From Dastarcus helophoroides (taxonomy: Eukaryota > Arthropoda > Insecta > Coleoptera > Bothrideridae), in assembly GCA_028583605.1 (NCBI GenBank), contig CM053331.1, positions 31,598,411 to 31,662,410 of the forward strand: 64,000 bases of DNA, given 5' to 3'. The notes below the pieces were generated by a model that was not told where the DNA came from, ran no database searches, and was given only the letters and a program-made list of their open reading frames with translations. The translations under genes and the position numbers were made by a program. Shown one piece after another: positions 55,551-64,000 of the stretch. The number at the start of each line of letters is the position of its first letter. Within the stretch, counting starts at the first letter, position 1.

Positions 55551-56340
55551 TTAATTTTCCATTAGAAGTATAAATAACCCGAAAACCCTGATTTCGTAAA
55601 ATTCCACCCAAACCCTGCGTGAGCGAGGGTTCAAATGGAAAAAGACGAATTTAAAGTTTTTGTTTTCATCAGCTCGGAAAGTTGTAGTATTCACCAATTC
55701 ACATTTAAATTTTTTCTTATTAATAATTTTATAAATAATATTTGAATCGAATCCATTAACTTCAGCTATATGTTTAATTGTCTTCAACTTCTTTCTGAAT
55801 CTTTCCCTACTAAGAGAAAGACTCAGAAGGCGATGGGCAAGGAAGTTGAAGCTTGCCACTTTGTGCTGTATGCAATGGTTAGAATCGGAAGTTGTATAGC
55901 GGAAGGTACTGGAATCTTTCCTATATACATCAAATTCTAATCTATTTTTATTCCTAATAACTAAAGTGTCTAAAAATGGTAAAGCTGCTTCTTTCTCTAA
56001 TTCTACGGTGAATTTAACTGTTGGAAAACGTGAATTTAAAACATCAATGAAGTTATCTAAATTTTGATTTTTTGTGTCAAAAATAGCAAAAATATCATCT
56101 ACATATCTAATCCACACCTTAGGAAACAAACTACATTCATTTTTAAGACGACTTTCAAAAACACCCATGAAGAGTTCAGCCATGAAAGGTGACAAAGGAT
56201 TTCCCATGGCTGCTCCCTCAAGTTGTTCATAAAATTCGTTATTAATTTGGAAATAATTTTGATCCATACATATTTTCGTTAATGAAATATATTCGTCAAT
56301 AATTTTGCCTGAAAGGTTATTAGATATAATATTATTATAT
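55551..56340 (-). pseudogene. PLE reverse transcriptase, 5'-truncated
   Basis: Minus strand, open from about 56330 with an internal Met at 56267 (238 aa). The palm motifs are present: GAAMGNPLSPFMAELFMGVF at residues 18-37, WIRYVDDIFAIFD with the catalytic YVDD at about 52-64, and ALPFLDTLV, a PLE-typical box, then HKVASFNFLAHRLLS. It lacks the fingers and N-terminal part, so it begins close to the right arm junction. PLE RTs are related to telomerase RT. The frame ends in a frameshifted stretch that leads to the GIY-YIG remnant. Confidence 0.93.
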
Positions 56341-56371
56341 AAGGGTTAATTTTAAAATTAGATGTTAGTTT

Positions 56372-56412
56372 CTCTCTGAAGATGACAGCTCGGCTGTCGA
56401 AACGCGTTAGAG
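56372..56412 (+). ncRNA. Hammerhead ribozyme in PLE arm (intact core)
   Basis: CTCT, CTGAAGA (56376-56382), extra T, GACAGC-TCG-GCTGTC, GAAA (56399-56402), ACGCGT, T17 at 56408, AGAG. It is antisense to the RT frame. The opposite arm (55096-55117 minus strand) keeps TCTC and CGAAACGCGTTAGAG but lacks the 21 nt holding CTGAAGA and stem II. Confidence 0.85.
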
Positions 56413-56522
56413 CAACCTTTGTTGTGTTTTTTAATTTTTCTTGGTTTCAGGGGACAAATTCTGGGTTTCAATTTTTGAAGATAACCAAGGACCAGTCCGT
56501 TCCATCGAAATTGACTTTTTTT

Positions 56523-58765
56523 AAAAAAGTTTGAACTTTTGTAAAATTTTATTTATACATTTTTTTTAACATTTCCAATTGAATCTTCAACTTAAAAGAA
56601 CAGATTTTTTTTAACTTGAACTATTGAAAATTTACCTTTTCAAAATTTATTTGATAATTACGAATTTTTCGATAATTTTGAGTTTTCTGCAATATTCAAA
56701 AAATTTAGCTTCTTTGAAAATTCAATAAAAAACTGCAATTTATTTTCAATGTCGATATTTTTCAAAAAATTTGTCTTTTATTGACATTCCCAAAATTATT
56801 GAAAATGTTAACCATTTTAAAAATTGAAATTTTTTTTCGAAATCTTTATTTTCTTTTGAAAAATGGACGTCCCTGAAAATTTCAAAATTTTTTAAGGTTT
56901 GACTTTTTTTTTAAATTCGACTTTTCTGATAAATTTACCTTTATTTTTTAAGGTGGTATTGTTTTTTTTTAATTTAAATTTTTTGGGAAAAATTTCGAAA
57001 TAACACCCCAATTAAAAAAAAAATAACAAAATTTTCTATTTTTAAAATTGTGCAAAGTTTTGAAACAAATTTCCAAGAAAAACTTGCATTTTATGTACAA
57101 ATAAATTGTCAAAATTTGAATTTTAATCGCAAAAAAATGGCTTTAAAGTGGAATATTTGATTTTTAAAATTTATCTGGAACTTCAAAATTACTAGGAAAA
57201 AATTAAATTAGAACACTAAATTATTAATGATTTTTTTTCAAAATTTTGTTTAATTTGTATTTCGAAATTTTGAGACTCTTCTAAAAATGTTGACTCTTTT
57301 TCTCAAAAATTTCAATAATTTCCACTTTAAAAGTCAAAATTATAAGAATATTTTTGACAATTAATTTATTTAAAATTTTTTTTTATCTTTAATTCCGAAA
57401 ATATTATTTTTTTTTAAATGTTGTTTACAAATAAGAAATTTTAACTTTTTCTAGAAATATGATCTGCTTTCTCTTAAAATTTTGACTTTAATCTTTAAAT
57501 TTCGATCTTTTTTTTATCAAAATTTGAAATTTAAATTAGAACTTGAGAATTTCAAGAATAAATTTAACATTGCTAGAAAAATTGGAAATTCCGATTCAGA
57601 ATTTTTTTTGGTGCTACAGTAGTAGTAATTTTTTAGAGAAATATCAAATTGTAAAAAGGGTTGAAATTTACAAGGTACATTTTTTCTTGAAATTTCAATA
57701 TTTTTCCCAAAGTTTTCTTATTTTTATGCAGATATGAAGTTTATTTTCCCTAAATTTATACTTAATAATTTTCAGTTTCTTGTCAAAATTACAAAATAAA
57801 ATGAGCTTTAAAATATTAAAATTTCGTTTACACTTTTAAATTTCCAAAACAGATTAGAGAAATCAAAATTTCTACAAGAAAAAATATTTTAAAGACAAAA
57901 TCTCCAGGAAAAATCGAAATTTCAAAAAAAAATTCTTTATTTAAAATCTTTAGAGAAAAACACAAATTTCATACGAATAAAAGCAAAATTTCTTAGAGAT
58001 AAAGTCAAAATTTAAAAGAAAATTTGAAATATCTTTGCAAAAAAGTCGAAATTTTTTTTTGTTTTTCCGAAAATGTTGAAATTTTTATAGAGCTTTCAGG
58101 ATTTTTTCCAAACATTTTTTGCCAAAACTACAAAAAAAAATAACCTTTAAATTGTCTAACTGTCGTAAGAAAACTTGACATTTTTAAAGCAAATTACAGG
58201 GAACATCTGAAGAAGTTGGAATTTCTAGACGAAATTTTAAGAACAACACTTTCAGGAAAAATGGAAATTGCGAGAAAATTTCTTTTTATAAAATATTTAG
58301 GAAAAATGGAAACTTTGCAGAAAAAATTAAAATTTTCTAAAAAATCGAAATATCTGAAAAAACTCAAAATTTTTATACAAAATGAAATTTGAGGTTAAAA
58401 TTCGAAGATACCGTATTAACTTATTTTTTGGAAAAATAGTAAAATGCGAGATGAGTTGAATTTAGATTTTTTCTTGAAATTGTAATTATTTTCTCAAAAT
58501 GTTGGCATTTTCAAAGAAATTTGAGTTTTTTTTTAACATTTTAATTGCTGCTCGAAATATAGTTTCTTTCTCAAAATTTTTACAAAAATTAGTTTTTGAT
58601 AATGTGATTTTAATCAAAATTAAAAATAAAATGGGTTCTTAAATGTCGTAACTTCGTGAAAGAAACCTAAAATTTCTATAAAAAGAAATCCGAGAAAATT
58701 TAAAATTTCTACAAAAAATTGTGTAGTGAAAAGTGTTCAGAAAATTTTGAGAAAAAAACTCGTAA
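56523..58765. repeat. AT-rich repeat inside the hAT element, T-rich then A-rich
   Basis: Polarity switches near 57780 from TTTTGAC words to GAAATTTC/AAAAGTC words. No gene seen. Confidence 0.75.
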
Positions 58766-58825
58766 GCGAAATTGGGGGTGCTGCAGTTCCCCTGTGCCTA
58801 TACGCCAGCCGCCACTGGCTTTCGC

Positions 58826-59207
58826 ATATCCAAATGTTAGTGTAAAATGGTAAAAACACTACCATCTGATATATTTGCAATGTCAGATAGCTCGTGCACC
58901 TTCAATTTACGATCGTTCATAACCAATTTGTGGATTTTTTGATGTTTTCTGGAATAACAGCCTTACTTGGGCGTCCACTACGCTCTGCACTATTTGTGCT
59001 GGTACGATCAGATTTAAATTCAGCAATCCACTTCTCTACCATTTGTATCGAAGTAGCAGAGTTCGGATAATGTTTATCAAACCATTGTTTGGTTTCCACT
59101 GTGTTTTTTTTCACCAAAAGGCAATGCTTTGTCAAAACTCGAAATTCACTTTTTTCCATTTTTTTTTCAATAACAAAAGTTGCTTCACACAAAATGCTAT
59201 AACTCAC
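58826..59207 (-). pseudogene. Mariner transposase, N-terminal part
   Basis: Minus strand, initiated near KKMEKSEFRVLTKHCLLVKK, with the mariner helix-turn-helix region (HYPNSATSIQMVEKWIAEFK) and SGRPSKAVIPENIKK. A one-base slip in an A-run near 58935 shifts the frame; the alternative frame continues MNDRKLKVHELSDIANISDG up to the hAT insertion. The rest lies at 52850-53577. Confidence 0.93.
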
Positions 59208-59515
59208 GAATCAATAGTCAGATTAATGTCAAATTTATACACGTATGATTTAAAGGTTGGCACTAAATAAAAATCATATGGAAAAAATTCTAGTGATGCC
59301 ATCTATATGTCATTCTATGGATTTTTTGAATGGACTGTTATTTCAAATGCTAAAACCTTTTTTCGAAATTTGGGATATTAACAGACAAATTATGAAATAT
59401 AGAGATGGGTTTTTAAGAATCAATGTTTTGTAAAAAATCAAAAGGAAAAAAATATTTTAATTTGGATAGTAATAATTTAATCGAGACGCCTCTCTGGAAT
59501 TAATTCCGAAGCAAC

Positions 59516-59603
59516 ACTGAATGGTACATAAGCGTTTTTAAAAATTAAAATAAATGCAATTTTAATTTAATAAACGTTTATTATACTAGCAATGTTGCTT
59601 GGG
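59516..59603. mobile_element. ~90-bp MITE with CCAAGCAACA-type ends, copy 2
   Basis: CCGAAGCAACACTGAATGGTA ... AATGTTGCTTGGG, sharing its core with 32576-32674. Confidence 0.72.
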
Positions 59604-62098
59604 TTATTATAAGATTACAAAAATGTTTTCGAGTTTGGTTATGATGAGATAACTTTCTCACTAGCACACATTTCAATATCGTTAGATAAGGCACAGTGCT
59701 TAATTCCGAGACACTTAAAACTAGAAAGATGCTTCTGGAAATTTTGGAACAATTAATGATAAAGAAGTTGGTTAGATGTTAGCTTGGGGCAAACTTCGTA
59801 ATTCGGAACTTCTATCTTGTAAGATTTAAGTCAGATCGGCAGAAAGACGAGCGGAAGACTTAAAAGTAATAATTCCATCCTTCAACGTTTTCCCATTTAC
59901 TTGGTTTAAAATTCTAATATGTTTGGAGACCAAAAAAATCGATTGGATCTGGCATTGGTGCAAATTCAAATCACAAACTTGAAATGAAAACTCTTTTAAC
60001 TCTTTTTTTGAATGAATGGTGCATATACTGAGGAAATTGTGCAATATCATTTTTCTAGAAATATTTTACGAAGAAAATGCTATTACTGATGACAAATGAT
60101 GATGAAGATAATGCAATTACTGATGTATAAATCCCAAGGCGTGTTCGTCTGTCGGTATGTGTTGCATTTTTATGGCTAGTTTATAACTAAAACAAAGCAG
60201 CAGATTTTGTGCGAACTCTTTGTAACTTTGGACAGTTGATCATATTAAACAATTCTTTCATTATTTTTATTAAGCAATGTCTTACACCATTTTGTTTTGT
60301 TTTTACAATACCACAATAAAATGTAATAAGTAATATTAACAGGGTTATTCACCCAATAGGCGACAATCATTTTAAAGAATTCATATTTGTAATATGAGGA
60401 CAGATGCGGACGCTCAATATGGATATGTCTTGCTGCTAGACTTTTGTATCGCCTTTGCAAATGTGCATGTAGACGAACGTGAATGTGACGTGAATAATGA
60501 AAATTCTCTATCAAATGTGCAAACTCAGACACACAAAGCCATTGTTTCTAGTAACAATTCATTTACTTGCAAACCTGCAACCAGTCGATGAATTTCGTCC
60601 CGTACATTTGAAATATTAAACCGCTTTAATATATTAAGACGATCTCTTGCAAAATATTTCAACAACGATCATTCTGTAACATTGGTAGATTTAACCCTAA
60701 GTTTCTGCAAGAAAGGTTGATAATTAATTAACAGCAAAGGAAAGTTAAACAGAGAACGGATATGTTGTCACAAGTTGTTTACGAAGCTCTTAACTACCCA
60801 TGCAGCGAAATCGTTCTCTGTCTTGAATGGATATCACAATTTAGTGGAGGAATTCAATACGGAGTTCCTTCTCGACTGAACCTTGTTTACCTATAGAATT
60901 AACCCAAATTCTCCACGAAAGAAACTTTTCCCAAATTTGTATAATTTGCCACGGACGGTCTGAAAAATATTTCATTTGATTTTGGTGAATATGGATTAGG
61001 AATGCTTCCACTGGAGAGAAATATTAATAAATTATTTAAGTTTCAATTTTGAGAATTTTCCGTGCATTTTGGTGACGTTGGGGTTGGCACTTCCATGTCA
61101 TCATCTATGTAGAAACTAGAGTATTTGCATACCTAACTAGTACTAACAACGTTAGAAAATCAGGAGCTCCATTTCATATCTCTGTGTTCTCTAACAGATG
61201 CTAATGTACGGTAATAGAGTGTATAAGCATTTCAGCTACACTGCATGCATTACAATCATAAGTTCTAATTTCTATCATACATAATGTACTTCTGCAAAGA
61301 TTAAAGGAATGCTTACAACTCAATGTTTGAATATTCAGCGCCCAAGTGGCTGCGAATGGATATAATTGAAACGAGATGAATATTAAAGATCGTATATCGT
61401 TAAGATACTCGAGTAAGTAAAGGATACATTCAATTTTTAATAAATAATTTATTAATGATGTTTGTATCAAATTTTATTAATTCCATTAAATTTAAAAAAA
61501 AAATCGATTTTTCAAAGATGTTTTTTTTCCAAATTTTTACTTATTCACATTTGAATTTCAACGCACTCTTACATTTGAAGAAAAAAGTTGAATTGTTAAA
61601 AATTAGTTCTTAAGGGATTTCCTAAAACATTATTCTGTCGAAGCTAATGCTGCTTTTATTAAAAACTAGCTGACCTCCGCCGACTTTGTCTGCGCAGTCT
61701 AATAACGTCATATTTCAAATTAAAATACCTTATCATTCGATTTTGACAGAGCAATAGACTCAGAGGTTTGCACTTCTTATTCTAATGCAAGCTAAAATTG
61801 TAGATGGCGCGCAATATTACATCAGCGGATTTCGACTTTATTAACAATTTTGAATTTATTAGCATCGCGTTTCATTTTCAAATTTCGAATTTAGACTTTC
61901 GTCTGTTTTTTTAAATTTCCACGTTTTTTCGAATTTTGAATTTTTACTTTTTTTTAACTGTCACTTCGAATTTTCGACTGTTACTGAAAAAGTCTAAAGA
62001 AGAGGATAAATATATTTATTTTTTATACTTCAAAAGAGGGAACAACATAAAATAGCTTGGGAACCCTTGTCTAGAGCGAGCAATTCTTTTTTCTAGAG
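59604..62098. other. Unassigned region with one exon-like stretch
   Basis: No recognised gene. 60552-60709 on the minus strand is open apart from one TGA and is preceded by CCTTTCTTGCAG, an acceptor-like tract. It reads DRLNILKRFNISNVRDEIHR then LVAGLQVNELLLETMALC, with no family recognised. The 95-aa frame at 60245-60532 partly follows it in another frame. 61673-61705 (ACTAGCTGACCTCCGCCGAC) resembles a phrase common in arthropod interspersed repeats. Confidence 0.3.
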
Positions 62099-62639
62099 CA
62101 GGGGTGGCCAAACTGAGTCCTACCTTGAATGTTTTTGATTCATCACTCTTTTACAAAATACATTTATTTCTATAAAGACGAACACTTGGCATATCACGGC
62201 GCTAGGTATTCCGTTTATGATTAATTCGTTAAATAATAATTACTAATTAATTATATACTAATTAATTAGCTAACTTACATTTTCATTGTACTCATCAAAT
62301 TACCACTTAAAATCTTAAATGAACACACCTAATCGCTTTTTAATTGGACTAGATTTTGAAAAATGGGATTAACCTCAAAAAGCAGTTGAGAAATCGATAG
62401 TTAAAGTTTGGCAGGAATTTTTAAATTAACAGCACATATTGACCAATAATCTAAAAATTGGCAAGAAAAAAATTTCGTTTTTTTGTCACATAGAGAGCGT
62501 TAATTACATTTTTTTTTAATGAATTCTTTGGGTGATGTTCTTTACGTTTTGACATTTGATATCAGACAGATCAAGGTCCATTTTGAAGCACGTGGTAAGA
62601 GATTTTATTTGTAGCTGATAGTTGAGGGTCAATTTTAAC
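62099..62639. other. Possible hAT end fragment and mariner 5' flank
   Basis: CAGGGGTGGCCAAAC at 62099 looks like a hAT (Charlie-like) terminal sequence, but no matching inverted end was found. The remainder should include the mariner 5' end; its TIR was not identified. Confidence 0.3.
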
Positions 62640-64000
62640 ATGGAATGCAAAAACGGACATTTTCGACATATTTTACTTCTTTATTTCCGTAAAGGACGGA
62701 AAGGTGCATAGGCTTATAAAGATAAAAATATGTAAAGATTATGGTGGTGATTGCATAACGTAATGCACTTGTCAGAATTGGTTTAAGAAGTTCCGTTCTG
62801 GAGATTGTTTACTCAAAGATGACCAACGTTCTGGTCAACCTACTAAAGCTGACAATAATCAAATTAATGCCATTATTAAAGAGGATTGTCATATAACTGT
62901 TCGAGAGATTTCGGTGAGGTTAAATGTATCACACCCAATCACTGAGAATCACTTAAAATATCTAGGACTCGTTAAAAAGCTCGATATTTGAGTTCTGAAT
63001 AAATTGAAAGATATTCATTTGATGCAACGAATCAATATTTGTGAGACGCATCTTAGGCGCAATGAAAATGATCCATTCTTGCGAAGAATCATTACTGGTG
63101 ATAAAAAATAGGTCACCTACAGTAACATCATTTGAAAACGATCATGGTTTAAGCACGATCAACCAGGTCAAACCACATCAAAAGCTGAATTGCATCAAAA
63201 AAAGATTATGCTTATTCTACATGGTAAACTCTTATTGACCGGAAATATTATGTTTATCAATTTTATTTATCATTTCTTCGGCCCAGTTTGGAAATATTTA
63301 AATTTTTATTGTTTGCTGACAATATTCTAAACAGTTTTTGAAATATGACTACGTGATATTTAAATTTATTTAAAACGTCATGACAAAAAAAAATTTCATA
63401 TCTAATCTTGGTCATCTATTTTTTATTTTTTCCTATTCTATGTAAAATAAACTAACCTCTTATTTTGTCAACGGCCATGAGGTGACGTTTTAAATAAATT
63501 TAAATATCACGGAGTCATATTTCAAAAACTGTTTAGAATGTTGTCAACAAACAATAAAAATTTAAATGTTTCCAAACTGGGTCGAAGAAATGTTAAATAA
63601 AATTAATAAACAAAAGATTATGCTGTCCATTTGGTGGGATAATAAAAGTGTTGTGTATTTTGATCTGCTTTCAAGGAATCAGATGTGTACTGTATTTTGA
63701 TCTGCTTCCAAGAAACTAGATGTTTACTGCCAACAACTAATGAAACTGGATGAAGCAATCAAAGAAAAAAGCCAGAATTGGCAAATCGGAAAGAATTGTG
63801 TTTCACCATGGCAATGCTAGGCCTCACACATCTTTGGTAACTCAGCTGGAGCTTGGTTAGGAAGTGATGTCGCATCCCCCATACAGCCCTGACCTAGCAC
63901 CATTTTATTACCATTTATTTCGTAGTTTGCAGAACTCTATGGATGGTAAAAATTTCTCAAATGATGAACTTAAATCACACTTGGTTCAGTTTTTTTTTTG
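62640..64000 (+). pseudogene. Second mariner transposase relic, split by PLE-B and cut by the window end
   Basis: Starts at ATG 62640 (CKNGHFRHILLLYFRKG). It continues through CQNWFKKFRSGDCLLKDDQR, SGQPTKADNNQINAIIKE, TVREISVRLNVS, RRNENDPFLRRIITGDKK, then resumes after the insertion as KKIMLSIWWDNKSVVYFDLL. The tail NDELKSHLVQ is near the window end. Many frameshifts and stops. It is a different mariner lineage from the 52833 element (different N-terminus). A stretch around 63660-63715 repeats 'gtgtattttgatctgctt', a small internal duplication. Confidence 0.88.
63213..63611. mobile_element. PLE-B palindromic element with 13-bp TSD
   Basis: Left arm TTTCTTCGGCCCAGTTTGG and right arm CCAAACTGGGTCGAAGAAAT form a ~340-bp inverted repeat (63261-63602) meeting near 63420-63450. 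Flanked by AAAAGATTATGCT at 63200-63212 and 63612-63624 inside the mariner frame. It contains only the outer part of the PLE-B repeat on each side, without the hammerhead. Confidence 0.87.

Larger units (their letters stand above)
55034..56510 (-). mobile_element. Penelope-like element with inverted hammerhead arms, copy p
   Basis: 1477 bp. The left arm (55034-55155) and right arm (56336-56510) are inverted copies of the PLE-A unit; both continue inward with GAAACTAACATC and TAACCCTTATATA in opposite orientation. Flanked by TTGACTTTTTTT at 55022-55033 and 56511-56522 (identity extends 5 bp further into A). Between the arms the minus strand encodes an RT fragment and then a GIY-YIG fragment. 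It is the only PLE-A copy with protein-coding content and identifies the family's likely source. Confidence 0.9.
53586..58817. mobile_element. Large hAT-type element enclosing AT repeat and a PLE
   Basis: Ends CAGTGGCGGCTAGTAGCC and GGCTGGCG in inverted form (CCAGCCGCCACTG at 58805-58817), with a perfect 8-bp duplication GCTTTCGC at 53578-53585 and 58818-58825. Same TIR family as 37091-38147. Just inside each end is GGGGGTGCTGC in the same orientation (53612 and 58766). No transposase found; the interior is strand-polarised AT repeat plus PLE copy p. Confidence 0.92.
52833..59338 (-). mobile_element. Mariner element split by a 5.2-kb hAT-type insertion
   Basis: Inverted ends at 52833 (CCAGGTCATTCAATAAGTCC) and 59338 (GGATTTTTTGAATGGACTG), each next to TA. 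Removing the hAT element and one copy of its duplication leaves ~1.26 kb, the usual mariner length. The transposase is on the minus strand in two pieces. Confidence 0.9.

Noticed and set aside
59826..61470. Chemoreceptor-like or other host gene on the minus strand
   Set aside because: The short frames (59826-60050, 60245-60532, 61201-61470) show no receptor signature or consistent exon chain that I can recognise.
62099..62115. CAGGGGTGGCCAAAC as a complete hAT element
   Set aside because: Only one end found; no inverted partner or matching 8-bp duplication. Kept as a possible fragment only.

Overview
This 64-kb window looks like gene-poor, AT-rich insect (at least arthropod) nuclear DNA. That is inferred from the mobile elements: two mariner transposase relics, a Tc1-like relic, hAT elements, a Ty3/Gypsy element, a Jockey/CR1-like LINE end and Penelope-like elements (PLEs). 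There are no operons, rRNAs or recognisable tRNAs. Several islands are relatively rich in CpG, which would suit Hymenoptera, but that is a weak guess. I recognise no intact host protein-coding gene. A few short open stretches with splice-like borders are listed as low-confidence candidates.

About half of the window is degenerate AT-rich sequence built from a quasi-periodic ~20-bp theme (GAAATTTT-gAAAAAgTC on one strand, GAcTTTTT-cAAAATTTC on the other). Blocks of it are strand-polarised and contain larger tandem duplications (about 160, 250 and 740 bp). Between the blocks sit the elements.

The most distinctive content is a swarm of about 17 copies of one palindromic repeat, called PLE-A here (ends TTTGGTGGAACGGACTGGTC and TTTCAGGGGACAAG...TATTTCA). 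In its middle is a hammerhead ribozyme: CUCU, CUGAAGA, a GACAGC-UUG-GCUGUC hairpin, GAAA, a palindromic ACGCGU stem III, U17, AGAG. The family is tied to a PLE because one copy (55034-56510) carries a PLE reverse transcriptase with a YVDD box and a GIY-YIG remnant between inverted ribozyme-bearing arms. A second, unrelated PLE repeat (PLE-B) lies about 500 bp from a GIY-YIG coding relic and carries a textbook 47-nt hammerhead at 35829-35875 on the minus strand. Many PLE-A copies have 8-12 bp target-site duplications (TSDs). One (9611-10924) has ~210-bp direct repeats around a non-coding core and sits inside a solo LTR, much like the retrozymes that ride on PLEs.

Layout. 0.5-2 kb: unassigned island. 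3.4-4.1 kb: hAT MITE full of TATCGATA. 5.8-6.8 kb: two (GTACACTT)n arrays around a 530-bp repeat that recurs at 12.3 kb. 7.5-16.2 kb: AT-rich DNA with PLE-A copies and a split LTR. 18.4-20.9 kb: a TA-flanked TIR element and a decayed hAT transposase element. 23-29 kb: AT-rich DNA. 30-32 kb: unassigned, possible exons. 32.6-41.4 kb: dense TE nest (PLE-A, PLE-B, Tc1, hAT MITE, LINE). 42.0-45.5 kb: minus-strand Gypsy element with twin 259-bp LTRs, then a solo LTR. 47-52.6 kb: AT-rich DNA. 52.8-59.3 kb: a mariner split by a 5.2-kb hAT-type element that contains the PLE. 62.6 kb to the end: a second mariner split by PLE-B.
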